Notes: generated by a model from the sequence alone, not told the origin. A stretch of 64,000 nucleotides of DNA from GCA-2746795 sp964643965 (GCA_964643965.1 CAZXVH010000005.1:1-64000), one strand, 5' to 3'; positions 7,589-17,312 are shown, counted from the stretch's first letter. A program made the numbers and translations.

Positions 7589-9058
7589 AATCAGAACGAA
7601 CAAAACAACGATCTTCTGGGCGCAGCTGCGGCCAACCGGTACAGCGCGGCCTTGGATTATTTGTACAGCTTAATCAACTTTGAGCGGCAGCGGTTGGACC
7701 GCTATTCCGCCAGCAAACTAGACCCTGACCGACCAGAAAAGTTGGCCGAATGGTTGGGATCGCCGCAGAACCAATACCCGGCCGTCCACATTGCCGGTAC
7801 GAAGGGCAAAGGCTCGGTGGCGGCGATGACGGCCGCTTGCTTGCGAGCCGCCGGTTTGCGCGTGGGTTTGTACACCTCTCCTCATTTGCAGGAATTCCGC
7901 GAACGCATCCGCATCCTGACGCCTGCTGACGCGGACGGCCGGATCAGTGAAGCTGAGTTTGTGGATTTAGTGGCGGAGATGAAAACGGCCGTTTCCCACA
8001 TTCCTGAGATCACCTGGTTTGAAGCCGTCACCGTCATCGCCTTGTTGTACTTCGCCCGACAGCAGGTAGACATCGCCGTCATCGAAACCGGATTGGGCGG
8101 CCGTTTGGACGCCACCCGCATCGTCAAGCCGCTGGTGACAGCTATCACCAGTCTGAGCCTGGACCACACAGACCTGCTCGGCGACACCCTGGCAGAAATC
8201 GCCTATGAAAAAGCGGGCATCATGAAGCCGGGCGTCCCCCTGGTGATTGCCGCCCAAGCGCCGGAAGCAGAAACCCGTTTAAGAGAATTGGCGCAGGAGC
8301 GGGGTGTCCCGTTAACGGCCGTTTCTCCACAGTGGCAGTTCCAGGGCGCAGACGACCCCAGCGGCCAGGCATTGATCATCACGCAGTCGCCGGATGAGGC
8401 ATTCATACCCACCCCCAGCCGCTTCACATTGGCCCTGATCGGCGACCACCAACTGGGAAACGCCATGGTGGCGCTGGCGGCGCTGAATCATTTACGCCCC
8501 TATTTCCCGGCCCTCAGCGCAACGGCCGTGCGCCAGGGTTTGGCGGATGTGACCTGGAACGGCCGTTTACAAACCGTCTACCAATCTGAACAGACCGCTA
8601 CCTTCCTGGTCGACTGCGCCCACAATCCAGACTCCGTGGCCCGCCTGGTTGACGCCCTGAACCATCATTATACCTACCAACGGCTCATTTTGCTCTTTGG
8701 CGCTCCCGCCGATAAAGACGTGGCCAAGATGTTGGCCCCACTGGTTCCCCTGGCGTGCCTCACCATCACCGCCGCCGCCGACCATCCCCGGGCGGCGCAG
8801 CCTGAGTCTCTGGCGCAAATCGTGCGTGAACTGGGGGGAACGGCCGTGATTGCCGCCTCTGCCGCCGAGGGCCTGACCACCGCCTGGCAAAACGCCCAAC
8901 CGGGCGATCTCATCTGCGCCACCGGCTCCATCATCTTTGTTGGCGACTTGCTAAATCAGTGGGACAGCTTAAAATCAAGCTTGTTGGCCCAAGAGGAACC
9001 ATTGCCCATAACGGCCGTTACCCACCACTCGCCTGAGGAAAAACCATATGATGCCTGA
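7586..9058 (+). CDS. folC: Bifunctional folylpolyglutamate synthase / dihydrofolate synthase
   Basis: A 490-aa Mur-ligase-fold enzyme that adds glutamate to dihydropteroate or tetrahydrofolate using ATP. The P-loop GTKGKGS lies at residues 71-77, preceded by YPAVHIA. GLYTSPHLQEFRERI, the metal and substrate segment TGLGGRLDATR and YEKAGIMKPGVP are all typical, and VDCAHNPDS marks the C-terminal domain. Length is slightly above the usual 420-450 aa because of extra N- and C-terminal residues. Its last codons overlap the lon start, indicating translational coupling. Confidence 0.95.
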   Translation: MNQNEQNNDLLGAAAANRYSAALDYLYSLINFERQRLDRYSASKLDPDRPEKLAEWLGSPQNQYPAVHIAGTKGKGSVAAMTAACLRAAGLRVGLYTSPHLQEFRERIRILTPADADGRISEAEFVDLVAEMKTAVSHIPEITWFEAVTVIALLYFARQQVDIAVIETGLGGRLDATRIVKPLVTAITSLSLDHTDLLGDTLAEIAYEKAGIMKPGVPLVIAAQAPEAETRLRELAQERGVPLTAVSPQWQFQGADDPSGQALIITQSPDEAFIPTPSRFTLALIGDHQLGNAMVALAALNHLRPYFPALSATAVRQGLADVTWNGRLQTVYQSEQTATFLVDCAHNPDSVARLVDALNHHYTYQRLILLFGAPADKDVAKMLAPLVPLACLTITAAADHPRAAQPESLAQIVRELGGTAVIAASAAEGLTTAWQNAQPGDLICATGSIIFVGDLLNQWDSLKSSLLAQEEPLPITAVTHHSPEEKPYDA

Positions 9059-11468
9059 AGAAAACTTTGAATTAGCGCAATACCCGGATTTTATAGACAG
9101 CATCCCCGGTTTTGACCAAGAACTGTTTGGAACCGATACCTATTTAGACGATGATGGCTATATCGACTGCCCCTTTCTGCCCCTGAGAGACCTGGTGTTG
9201 TATCCACAAATGGTGACGCCGCTTTTTGTGGGGCGTGAACGCTCCCTGGAAGCCATTCGCGCCGCCGTTAACAACCATGAAAACATCATCGTCTCCGCCC
9301 AAAAAGATGGCGAACTGATGGAACCGGCCGTCAACGACATTTTCCACATTGGCACAGAAGTGACCATCGGCAAAGCGCTGCGTATGCCCGATGACAGCAC
9401 CAGCGTTTTGGCCCAGGGTCGCCGCCGTATTGAGATCGTCGAATTCACCCAATGGTCGCCCTACATCCGCGTTCGCGCCCGCCGCATCCCGGAGCCGGGG
9501 GAATGGGATCGCAACACCGAAGCCCTGATGCGGGCCGTCATCACCCTCTTTGAGAAAGTGGTATCCCTCAACCGCAATCTGCCTGAAGACGCCTACACCT
9601 TCGCCATCAACATTGAAGAACCGGGCTGGCTGGCCGACTTTGTGGCTTCCACCCTCACCACCACCCTGGAAACCAAACAAGACATCCTGGAAACCATCGA
9701 TCCGGACCTGCGCTTGCAAAAAGTGAGCATCTCCCTGGCTAAAGAGCTAGACGTGTTGGAGCTGGAAGACCAGATTCACATGCAAGTGCAGCAAGAAATG
9801 GACAAAAACCAACGTGAACATTTCCTGCGTGAACAAATGCGCGTCATCCAGGGAGAATTGGGTGAGGCGGATGTCTTCACCCAGGAAATCAACGAGATGC
9901 GCGAATCGGTTGCCGCCAAAAACCTGCCGCCAGAAGCTCGCGCCCGCGCCGAAAAAGAGTTAAGTCGTCTCAGCGCCATGCCGCCCATGTCGCCAGAAGT
10001 GGGCATCATCCTCACCTACCTGGATTGGATCCTCAACTTGCCCTGGCTGGACGAATCTGAGGACAACCTGGATGTGCTAAACGCTGCCGAGGTGTTGGCT
10101 TCCGACCATTATGGCCTGGAAAAAGCCAAAGACCGCATTCTGGAATATATCGCCGTCAAAAAAATCGCGCCGGATACCCTGCGCAGCCCCATCCTCTGTT
10201 TTGTGGGGCCGCCCGGAACCGGTAAGACTTCGATTGGGCGTTCCATTGCCCACGCTCTGGGACGGGAATTCATTCGCATGAGCCTGGGCGGGGTGCGGGA
10301 TGAGGCGGAAATACGAGGCCATCGTCGCACCTACATTGGCGCTCTGCCGGGCCGGGTGATTCAGGCCATGCGCCGCGCCGGCACCCGGAACCCACTCTTC
10401 ATGCTTGATGAGGTAGATAAATTGGGCCAGGATTTCCGCGGCGATCCCGCCTCTGCCTTGTTGGAAGTATTGGACCCGGAACAAAACAATTCCTTTGCCG
10501 ATCATTACCTGGGCCTGGATTTTGATCTCTCCAAAACGATGTTTATCACCACCGCCAATTATCTGGATAATATCCCGCTGGCGCTGCAAGACCGCATGGA
10601 AATCATTGAATTTTCTGGCTACCTGGAAGAAGAAAAGCTGGAAATTGGGCGTCATTTCCTGGTTCCCAAACAGGTGCGGGAACATGGCCTGGAGGAGAAA
10701 GGAGTGCGCTTTGATGATGAGGCGCTCAAAATTATCATCAGCGAATATACGCGAGAGGCGGGGGTGCGTAACTTTGAACGGGAAACGGCCAATGTCTGTC
10801 GCAAAATCGCTCGCCTGGTGGCTGAAAAGCGGAAGTATCCCCGGCGGATCACCGCCAAACGAGTGGGCGCCTTATTGGGGCCGCCCCGTTTCTTATCTGA
10901 AGAGCTACAAACGGAAGATGAAGTGGGCGTGGCCACCGGCGCCGCCTGGACTTCGACTGGCGGCGAGATTATGTTTCTGGAAGTGAATCTGATGCCAGGC
11001 AAGGGCCAACTGACGTTGACCGGGCAGTTGGGCGACGTGATGCAAGAGAGCGCCCAGGCTGCTCTCACCTATACCCGCAGCCAGGTGGATGTCCTGGGCT
11101 TAGATCCGGACGTATTTGATAAAACGGATATTCACATTCATGTGCCGGAAGGGGCAGTGCCTAAAGATGGCCCTTCGGCGGGGGTTGCGTTGGCCACGGC
11201 GCTTATTTCGGCCTTTACGGGCCGCGCTATTTATCGGAATGTCTGTATGACGGGTGAGGTGACGCTGCGCGGGCGGGTGCTGCCGGTGGGCGGGGTGCGG
11301 GAGAAGGCGTTGGCGGCGCGGCGGGCGGGCATCGAGACTTTCATCCTGCCGCAGAAGAATGAGCGTGACCTGGAGGAGATTCCCAAGCGGCTGCGGCAAG
11401 ATGTGAAGTTTGTGTTGGCAAAGCGGATGGAAGATGTGTTGCAGGTGGCTTTAAGTGAGAAAGCGTAA
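9048..11468 (+). CDS. lon: ATP-dependent Lon protease
   Basis: An 806-aa AAA+ serine protease that degrades damaged and regulatory proteins in the cytoplasm. An N-terminal LAN domain (PFLPLRDLVLYPQMVTPLFVG) is followed by the AAA+ module with Walker A GPPGTGKT at about 387-394. The C-terminal protease domain has catalytic Ser at about 710 (PKDGPSAG) and Lys at about 753 (REKAL), the same 43-residue separation as in E. coli Lon. The start overlaps the folC stop (ATGATG region) with GAGGAAA just upstream. No AACGGCCGTT word falls inside this gene. Confidence 0.97.
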   Translation: MMPEENFELAQYPDFIDSIPGFDQELFGTDTYLDDDGYIDCPFLPLRDLVLYPQMVTPLFVGRERSLEAIRAAVNNHENIIVSAQKDGELMEPAVNDIFHIGTEVTIGKALRMPDDSTSVLAQGRRRIEIVEFTQWSPYIRVRARRIPEPGEWDRNTEALMRAVITLFEKVVSLNRNLPEDAYTFAINIEEPGWLADFVASTLTTTLETKQDILETIDPDLRLQKVSISLAKELDVLELEDQIHMQVQQEMDKNQREHFLREQMRVIQGELGEADVFTQEINEMRESVAAKNLPPEARARAEKELSRLSAMPPMSPEVGIILTYLDWILNLPWLDESEDNLDVLNAAEVLASDHYGLEKAKDRILEYIAVKKIAPDTLRSPILCFVGPPGTGKTSIGRSIAHALGREFIRMSLGGVRDEAEIRGHRRTYIGALPGRVIQAMRRAGTRNPLFMLDEVDKLGQDFRGDPASALLEVLDPEQNNSFADHYLGLDFDLSKTMFITTANYLDNIPLALQDRMEIIEFSGYLEEEKLEIGRHFLVPKQVREHGLEEKGVRFDDEALKIIISEYTREAGVRNFERETANVCRKIARLVAEKRKYPRRITAKRVGALLGPPRFLSEELQTEDEVGVATGAAWTSTGGEIMFLEVNLMPGKGQLTLTGQLGDVMQESAQAALTYTRSQVDVLGLDPDVFDKTDIHIHVPEGAVPKDGPSAGVALATALISAFTGRAIYRNVCMTGEVTLRGRVLPVGGVREKALAARRAGIETFILPQKNERDLEEIPKRLRQDVKFVLAKRMEDVLQVALSEKA

Positions 11469-11477
11469 ACCCCTTCC

Positions 11478-11562
11478 AACTGTCATTCTGAACGCAGTGA
11501 AGAATCCCCATTATTTGGCTCAATTATTGCCGTAGGGATGCTTCGTTTCACTCAGCATGACA
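11478..11562. repeat. Dispersed imperfect palindrome downstream of lon
   Basis: TGTCATTCTGAACGCAGTGAAGAATCCCC is mirrored by GGGATGCTTCGTTTCACTCAGCATGACA, leaving a loop of about 28 bases. This is the widespread intergenic palindrome type seen in many environmental genomes. It sits between convergent genes and may double as a weak terminator. Confidence 0.8.
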
Positions 11563-11628
11563 TGTTTTTTGCAAACTTTGCGAATTTCATCTCAAGGTAA
11601 TAATTTGGGTTCTATAAGAACAAGAGAA

Positions 11629-12579
11629 CTAGTCCAACTCATCCAACACCGCTTGATACAGCGTATCCGCCCGCAAATCTGCCAGGGTGTGGCAGGGGGC
11701 ATCCAGCCGTTCCGCCAGTTGTTTTGCCAACCCCTGGTCGAAGGCGGCGTGTTCCATATTGATCACCACTGAGCGTACCCCCGTTTCCTTGATCATGTCG
11801 GCGATGCGGTGCGCCTCCACCTGCGGCGGCAGATCAGACATGCTCACATTGCCCGCGCCGTCAGTCAGCAAAATGAGCATGGGGATCACATCCGGGTGGG
11901 TGTAAGATTCCTTGCGAAACACTTCATGCGCCATCATCAGCCCGGCCGACAAGGGCGTTTTGCCGCCGACGGCGATGTCGGCCAATGCCTGCCGCGCCAA
12001 CTGCACGGAATTGGTGGGCGGTAGCACCAGATGAGAGTCGTTCTTGTTGAAGACGATGAGGCCGACGCGATCCCGACGCTGATAGGCGTCGGTGAGCAGC
12101 GACATGATGGCCCCTTTGGTGGCTTCCATACGCTCGGCCACTGCCATGCTCCAACTGGCATCGACGGCAAACAAGATCAGGTTTGCCGACCGGCGCACCC
12201 GCACTTTTTCACGCAAATCTTGTTTTTCTAAAGCCAAAGCCACATCGGTATGGTCTCGGGATTTTTGGTAAGGGGCGGCGGCGCGGAGGGTGGCGTCAAA
12301 GGCCAAATCGGTGACGCGATCTTTTTGGGGCAGACGGGATTGGATATAACGGCCGCGTTTGCGTTCTGTTTTGGTGACGGAGCGACGGCCGGCCTGGCTG
12401 CGGGTGAGGCGGTCGAGTTGGGTGTCGAGGCGGCGGGCGGAAAATTCTTCTTTGGCGGCCACTTTCTGCCCCCCTTCCCACCACTGCCCATCTTGGGCGG
12501 ATTGAGGCACGGTTTGCGGACCAGCCTCGGTTTGGGAGACATCGGCCCCTTCTTCCGCTTCGGCTTCAGACTCTAAGGC
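11629..12579 (-). CDS. Chelatase VWA subunit part (ChlD/BchD-like), reached by -1 frameshift
   Basis: This frame is the C-terminal half of a ChlI-ChlD fusion. It contains a linker, then a von Willebrand A domain with a complete MIDAS: DASWS, a Thr in GGKTPLS and LLTDGAGN. It joins in frame to the upstream ATPase ORF if ribosomes slip back one base in the A10 run at 12580-12589, giving a product of about 682 aa, the normal size for the fused family. An independent start is weak (GTG at 12510, no good ribosome binding site). VWA subunits of this class couple AAA+ ATP hydrolysis to metal insertion into tetrapyrroles. Confidence 0.85.
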   Translation of the reverse strand, partial: ALESEAEAEEGADVSQTEAGPQTVPQSAQDGQWWEGGQKVAAKEEFSARRLDTQLDRLTRSQAGRRSVTKTERKRGRYIQSRLPQKDRVTDLAFDATLRAAAPYQKSRDHTDVALALEKQDLREKVRVRRSANLILFAVDASWSMAVAERMEATKGAIMSLLTDAYQRRDRVGLIVFNKNDSHLVLPPTNSVQLARQALADIAVGGKTPLSAGLMMAHEVFRKESYTHPDVIPMLILLTDGAGNVSMSDLPPQVEAHRIADMIKETGVRSVVINMEHAAFDQGLAKQLAERLDAPCHTLADLRADTLYQAVLDELD

Positions 12580-12590
12580 TTTTTTTTTTC
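12573..12590 (-). promoter_or_regulatory. Candidate programmed -1 frameshift site (A_AAA_AAG)
   Basis: On the minus strand the zero-frame codons GAA AAA AAA AAG CCT TAG place the classic A_AAA_AAG heptamer two codons before the stop. Slippage by -1 opens the VWA frame without any other change. An alternative is a one-base error in the homopolymer during assembly, but the heptamer phase and the gene family favour a real recoding site. Confidence 0.75.
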
Positions 12591-13676
12591 GGCGGCGCCG
12601 ATTTCTTGCTCGTCGCCTGGCTCCCCTTCTTCGCCCAGGCCCATTTCAGATTGCACATCGTTTAGCTGTTCTTCCAAATCAAAGGCGCTCATAGTGGTGT
12701 CCTGGAACGGCCGTCCTTTGATGCGATGGGGCAGGGCCAATTCAGCCGCCAGCACGATATCTTCATCGGTGATTTGGCTGCGCCCTTGCAGGGCGGCATG
12801 AGCCTGCGCTCCGCGTAAAATCACCAGGTCGGCGCGGTGGCCGTCCACCTTGAGCGAGGAGGTTAGCCCGGCGATGGAGAGCATATCGCGCCGCGTGTAA
12901 AGGATATTGTTCACCTGCCGCCGTGCGTTGAAGATTTTCTCAGACAGCGCTGTTTCTTCGGGAATCCACTGTTGGCGGAAGCCTTCGGGGTCAATTTCAA
13001 AGGCGAGGCGGCGCTCCATAATGGCTACCCGCTGCTGCGGATCAGACAAGCCGGCCATATTGACGGCAAAGGCGAAACGGTCGAGTAGTTGCGGCCGTAA
13101 ATCCCCTTCTTCCGGGTTCATGGTGCCTACCAGGATGAACTTGGCCGGGTGGGTGAAGCTGATGCCTTCCCGTTCCACCACGTTGACGCCCATGGCGGCC
13201 GAGTCGAGCAGCAGGTCTACCACATGGTCATCGAGCAGGTTGACTTCATCGACGTAGAGCAGGCCGCGATTAGCGGAAGCCAACACGCCCGGCTCAAAAT
13301 GTTTCTCCCCTTTCTGGATCGCTTTTTCGATGTCGAGCGTACCCACCACCCGGTCTTCGGTGGCGCTGACGGGCAAATCGATGAACGGGGTCTCTCGAAC
13401 GGCCGTTGTCAAATCCCCATCCGCATGACGCACCCGGCAGTCGTCGCACCATTCATTGGGGCGCAGCGGGCTGCAACCAAAGCGGCAGTCTGATACCACT
13501 TCAATGTCCGGCAGCAAAAAGGCGAGGGCGCGGGCGGCGGTGGATTTGGCGGTGCCTCGTTCGCCACGAATGAGGACGCCGCCAATTTGGGGGCTGACAG
13601 CGTTGAGGATCAACGCTCGTTTCATACGTTCCTGTCCAACAATTGCGGTAAAAGGGAAGACTGCGCGACGTGCCAT
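12573..13676 (-). CDS. Magnesium/cobalt chelatase AAA+ ATPase subunit (ChlI/BchI-like)
   Basis: A 367-aa AAA+ ATPase opening FPFTAIVGQERMKRALILNA. Walker A is GERGTAKST and Walker B is LLYVDEVNLLDDHVVDLLLD; the insertion ISFTHPAKFILVGTMNPEEG is characteristic of the chelatase clade. It ends EKKKP and stops at a TAG directly after the slippery run. Alone it corresponds to the small chelatase subunit; with -1 frameshifting it becomes the ChlI-ChlD fusion. Such frameshifting has been described for chlD-type genes that supply two cobaltochelatase subunits. No large CobN/ChlH subunit lies in the window. Confidence 0.92.
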   Translation of the reverse strand: MARRAVFPFTAIVGQERMKRALILNAVSPQIGGVLIRGERGTAKSTAARALAFLLPDIEVVSDCRFGCSPLRPNEWCDDCRVRHADGDLTTAVRETPFIDLPVSATEDRVVGTLDIEKAIQKGEKHFEPGVLASANRGLLYVDEVNLLDDHVVDLLLDSAAMGVNVVEREGISFTHPAKFILVGTMNPEEGDLRPQLLDRFAFAVNMAGLSDPQQRVAIMERRLAFEIDPEGFRQQWIPEETALSEKIFNARRQVNNILYTRRDMLSIAGLTSSLKVDGHRADLVILRGAQAHAALQGRSQITDEDIVLAAELALPHRIKGRPFQDTTMSAFDLEEQLNDVQSEMGLGEEGEPGDEQEIGAAEKKKP

Positions 13677-13861
13677 ATTTTTCTCCGTTTGTAGTGTGCT
13701 TCAAGCTTATGCCTGACGCATGGGCGATTATACTGCATGGCAGAGTGACGGCAACCTGGAACGGCCGTTTCTATTTCAGTTTTGCTTTTGTTATACTTGG
13801 CTTAAAGATTGAACCACTCTGCAACTAATCTACAGATGTACAGTGACAAAGAGAGGTAAAC

Positions 13862-16018
13862 ATGACTTTCACATACGAAAAAGATGCACAACATATCGTC
13901 ACACTTACACTCGACATGCCCGGCCGTTCGGCCAATGTGTTAAACGCCGAATTTGGCGAGGGCCTGCGCCAAGCATTGGCAAAACTCACGGCCGAATCGG
14001 AACTGGCCGGCGTCATCCTCACCTCGGGCAAGAAAACATTTTTGGCCGGAGCCGATTTAGAGATGCTGGCGGCCGAAACTGACCCCCAGCGGATTTTTGA
14101 AGATACTCAGTCCCTCAAAGCCGGTTTCCGCCAGTTGGAAACGCTGGGCAAACCGGTGGTCGCCGCCTTAAACGGCACGGCGTTGGGCGGCGGCATGGAA
14201 CTGGCCCTGGCCTGCCACTATCGTATAGCCATTGATGATGCCCGCAGTAAGTTTGGCTTCCCGGAGGTGACATTGGGGCTGATCCCTGGCGGCGGGGGCA
14301 TCGTGCGTTATACGCGCCTGGTGGGGCTGCAAGAGGCGTTCCAGTTTCTTTCGCAGGGTAAACAGGTTCCGCCTCAGGCTGCCAAAGCCGCCGGGTTGGT
14401 CGATGAGCTGGCGGCCGACGCCGACGAGATGATGGCCAGGGCGCGGGCCTGGATCGCCGCCAATCCTGGGGCCAGGCAGCCCTGGGATCAGCCGGGTTAT
14501 CGGATGCCGGGCGGCGATCCTCGCCAGCCACAGGTGGCGCAGATGTTGGCGATTGCCCCCGCTATTTTGCGCAAACAAACGTATGGCAATTACCCGGCGC
14601 CGGAGGCGATTATGACGACGGCCGTTGAAGGGGCGGTTGTCGATTTTGAGACGGCGCAGCGTATCGAATCGCGCTATTTTGCCCACATAGCGGCCAGCCA
14701 GACCGCCCAAAATATGATCAATGCCTTCTGGTTCCAGTTAAACGAGATCAACGCCGGCCGTAGTCGGCCGTCCGGCATTCCCTGGCAAGAAACGAAAAAA
14801 GTGGGGGTATTGGGCGCAGGCATGATGGGGCACGGCATTGCATATGTCTCGGCCCATGCGGGGCTGGAGGTGGTACTGAAAGATGTAGACCAGGAGCGGG
14901 CGGACGCCGGTAAAGCGGCCGTCGAGAAGATCATGGACAAGCGGGTATCACGCGGGCGCATGGATCAGGCGCAGAAGCAGGCGATTTTGGCCCGCATTCT
15001 GCCCACGGGCGAGGCGGCCGATTTGGCAGGCTGCGATTTGGTGATTGAAGCGGTGTTTGAAGACCGGGTCTTAAAAGGCAAAGTGACGCGGGAGGCAGAG
15101 GCGGTGATGAGGGAAACGGCCGTTTCGACAGGCTCAGGGCAGGCCGTTTTTGCCTCCAACACCTCTACATTGCCCATCACCAGTTTAGCCGAAAGCGTGG
15201 CCCGGCCTGAGAACTTTGTGGGGCTGCACTTCTTTTCGCCGGTCGATAAGATGCGGCTGGTGGAGATCATCGTGGGCCAGCAAACCAGCGAGGAGACGCT
15301 GGCCAAGGCGTTTGATTATGTGCTACAAATCCGCAAAACGCCCATCGTGGTCAACGACAGCCGCGGCTTTTACACCTCGCGGGTTTTTGCCACCTATGTG
15401 CAGGAAGGGCAGGCGCTCTTGGGCGAAGGGCAAAACCCTCGCGCCATTGAGTCAGCTGGAATGCAGGCGGGGATGCCGGTGGGGCCGTTGGCGCTGTCTG
15501 ATGAGGTGAGCTTGAGCCTGATGCAGCACATCCGGGAGCAAACGCGCCAGGATTATGCAGCGGCCGGCCAGACGATGCCCGACCATCCCAGTTACCGGGT
15601 GCTGGATGTGCTGGTGGAGGAAAACGGCCGTTTTGGCAAAGCCAAAGGCGCCGGTTTCTACGAGTATCCCCAAGACGGCAGCCCTAAATATTTGTGGCCG
15701 GAATTGCAGACGATCTTCCCACTTCAGGGTGAAAAACTGAGCCAGGCGCAGATGATCGAGCGCCTGATGTTTGTGCAGGCGTTGGAAACGGTGCGCTGCT
15801 ATGAAGAAGGGGTGCTGACCTCGGTGGCCGACGCCAATATCGGCTCGATTTTTGGCTGGGGCTTCGCTCCGTTCAAGGGCGGGACGCTGCAATACATCAA
15901 CGACTATGGCGCAGCGGCGTTTGTGGCTCGCAGCCGCGAGTTGGCGGCCTGGTACGGCGCTCGATTTGAGCCGCCGAAGCTGTTGGTAGAGATGGCGGAA
16001 AACGGAGAGGTCTTTTGA
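13862..16018 (+). CDS. fadJ: Two-domain enoyl-CoA hydratase / 3-hydroxyacyl-CoA dehydrogenase
   Basis: A 718-aa multifunctional beta-oxidation enzyme. The N-terminal crotonase domain (about 1-190) has GKKTFLAGADLEML and GTALGGGMELALACHYRIA, forming the oxyanion hole, and the Glu of FPEVTLGLIPGGGG. The dehydrogenase domain starts near 310 with the NAD-binding GAGMMGHGIAYVSA. FVGLHFFSPVDKM and NDSRGFYTSRV are typical of 3-hydroxyacyl-CoA dehydrogenases. AAGAGAGG precedes the ATG. The acyl-CoA dehydrogenase gene converges just downstream, so both belong to fatty-acid degradation. FadB and FadJ cannot be separated by sequence alone. Confidence 0.93.
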   Translation: MTFTYEKDAQHIVTLTLDMPGRSANVLNAEFGEGLRQALAKLTAESELAGVILTSGKKTFLAGADLEMLAAETDPQRIFEDTQSLKAGFRQLETLGKPVVAALNGTALGGGMELALACHYRIAIDDARSKFGFPEVTLGLIPGGGGIVRYTRLVGLQEAFQFLSQGKQVPPQAAKAAGLVDELAADADEMMARARAWIAANPGARQPWDQPGYRMPGGDPRQPQVAQMLAIAPAILRKQTYGNYPAPEAIMTTAVEGAVVDFETAQRIESRYFAHIAASQTAQNMINAFWFQLNEINAGRSRPSGIPWQETKKVGVLGAGMMGHGIAYVSAHAGLEVVLKDVDQERADAGKAAVEKIMDKRVSRGRMDQAQKQAILARILPTGEAADLAGCDLVIEAVFEDRVLKGKVTREAEAVMRETAVSTGSGQAVFASNTSTLPITSLAESVARPENFVGLHFFSPVDKMRLVEIIVGQQTSEETLAKAFDYVLQIRKTPIVVNDSRGFYTSRVFATYVQEGQALLGEGQNPRAIESAGMQAGMPVGPLALSDEVSLSLMQHIREQTRQDYAAAGQTMPDHPSYRVLDVLVEENGRFGKAKGAGFYEYPQDGSPKYLWPELQTIFPLQGEKLSQAQMIERLMFVQALETVRCYEEGVLTSVADANIGSIFGWGFAPFKGGTLQYINDYGAAAFVARSRELAAWYGARFEPPKLLVEMAENGEVF

Positions 16019-16066
16019 AAGACGTGGCGCGTGATGCGTACCGTTACTCACGCATCACACGTCTCA
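16019..16066. terminator. Bidirectional hairpin between convergent beta-oxidation genes
   Basis: GACGTG...GCGTGATGCGT on the left pairs with ACGCATCAC...ACGTC on the right around ACCGTTACTC. The hairpin fills the 54-bp gap between two convergent stop codons. There is no strong T-run, so termination may be inefficient. Confidence 0.6.
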
Positions 16067-16072
16067 TCTCCT

Positions 16073-17236
16073 CTACCGCAAACCTGTTAAGCTTCGCGCA
16101 ATCACCATACGTTGGATTTCGCTGGTGCCTTCATAGATTTCCGTGATTTTGGCGTCGCGGAAGTAGCGTTCCAGCGGCATTTCCTTGCTGTAGCCCATGC
16201 CCCCGTGAATCTGGATGGCCTGTGTGGTCACCCACATCGCCGTCTCGCTGGCGAACAGTTTAGCCATACTCGCTTCCATGGAGTAACGGCCGTTTGTTTT
16301 CTTCGTCGCCATTTTTGCCAGGCAAGCCTGGTAAATGAGCAGGCGGCTGGCGTCGACGCGGCATTTCATGTCGGCCAGTTTTTGCTGGATCATCTGGAAC
16401 TGGCCGATCTTCTGGCCAAACGCCTCGCGCTCCTGGGCATAAGCCACCGAGGCTTCCAGGGCGGCTTCGGCCAGGCCCAACGCCTGCGAGGCGATGCCAA
16501 TGCGGCCGGCGTCCAGCACCGTCATGGCGATTTTGAAGCCTTCACCTTCTGCGCCCAAGCGGTTTTCCAGTGGACATTCATAGTTATCGAAGATGATTTC
16601 GCTGGTGGCGCTGGCGCGGATGCCCAGTTTTGGCTCCGTTTTGCCGCGGGAGAAGCCCGGTTTGTCCGTTTCGATGATGAAGGCGGTGACGCCCTTGTGT
16701 TTTTTCTCCGGCTGCGTCATGACAAAGAGGACGATGAAGTCGGCGTAGGGGGCGGAGGTGACCCAGGATTTACGGCCGTTTATCAAATAATGGGTTCCGG
16801 CGTCATTGAGGACGGCGCGGCTGGCCATGTTGCCGGCGTCGCTGCCGCTCATCGGCTCGGTGAGGCTGTAAGCGCCGATCTTTTCGCCGGTTGCAATAGG
16901 CACGACGTAGGTTTGTTTCTGCGCTTCCGTGCCGAATTTGAGCAGGCCGTGACAGTAAAGCGAGTTGTTGACAGACATGACGGTGCCGTGGCTGGCGTCT
17001 ACTTTGCAGATTTCGGTGAGGGCCAGGGCGTAGGCCAGGGTGTCCATGCCGGCGCCGCCGTATGCTTCCGGCACTTCAATGCCCATAAAGCCCAGTTGGC
17101 CCATTTTGCGGATGGTGTCGATGGGGAATTCGCCAGTCTGGTCGTGATGCTCGGCGATGGGGGCGATCTCGTTTTGGGCGAAGTCGCGGGCGGCTTCTTG
17201 AATCATTTTGTGTTCGTCGGTGATGAAATCAAACAT
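16073..17236 (-). CDS. Acyl-CoA dehydrogenase (short/medium-chain type)
   Basis: A flavoprotein of about 387 aa that oxidises acyl-CoA to trans-2-enoyl-CoA and passes electrons to ETF. It opens MFDFITDEHKMIQEAARDFA. The signature AYSLTEPMSGSDAGNM binds flavin and substrate, and the C-terminal IQIHGGMGYSKEMPLERYFRDAKITEIYEGTS holds the catalytic Glu of the IYEGTSEIQR motif. The start at 17236 is set by GGAGA upstream; the longer frame has no ribosome binding site. Specificity (butyryl or branched chain) is not decidable. Confidence 0.93.
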   Translation of the reverse strand: MFDFITDEHKMIQEAARDFAQNEIAPIAEHHDQTGEFPIDTIRKMGQLGFMGIEVPEAYGGAGMDTLAYALALTEICKVDASHGTVMSVNNSLYCHGLLKFGTEAQKQTYVVPIATGEKIGAYSLTEPMSGSDAGNMASRAVLNDAGTHYLINGRKSWVTSAPYADFIVLFVMTQPEKKHKGVTAFIIETDKPGFSRGKTEPKLGIRASATSEIIFDNYECPLENRLGAEGEGFKIAMTVLDAGRIGIASQALGLAEAALEASVAYAQEREAFGQKIGQFQMIQQKLADMKCRVDASRLLIYQACLAKMATKKTNGRYSMEASMAKLFASETAMWVTTQAIQIHGGMGYSKEMPLERYFRDAKITEIYEGTSEIQRMVIARSLTGLR

Positions 17237-17261
17237 GGTGTGGGTCTCCTTTTGTGGGTGG

Positions 17262-17312
17262 CGAGTGGCAGGTGGCGGGTGGCAGGTACGCGCCACCTGC
17301 CACCCGCTACGC
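17262..17312. repeat. GTGGCAGGTGGC word repeat with hairpin
   Basis: The words GTGGCGAGTGGCAGGTGGC and GGTGGCAGGTACGCG run into CGCCACCTGCCACCCGC and form an inverted repeat upstream of the acyl-CoA dehydrogenase gene. Similar GTGGC-type words occur at 2610-2641 and 22245-22290. Confidence 0.7.

Noticed and set aside
11478..11562. Small regulatory RNA after lon
   Set aside because: The palindrome matches a common dispersed intergenic repeat type and has no promoter of its own.
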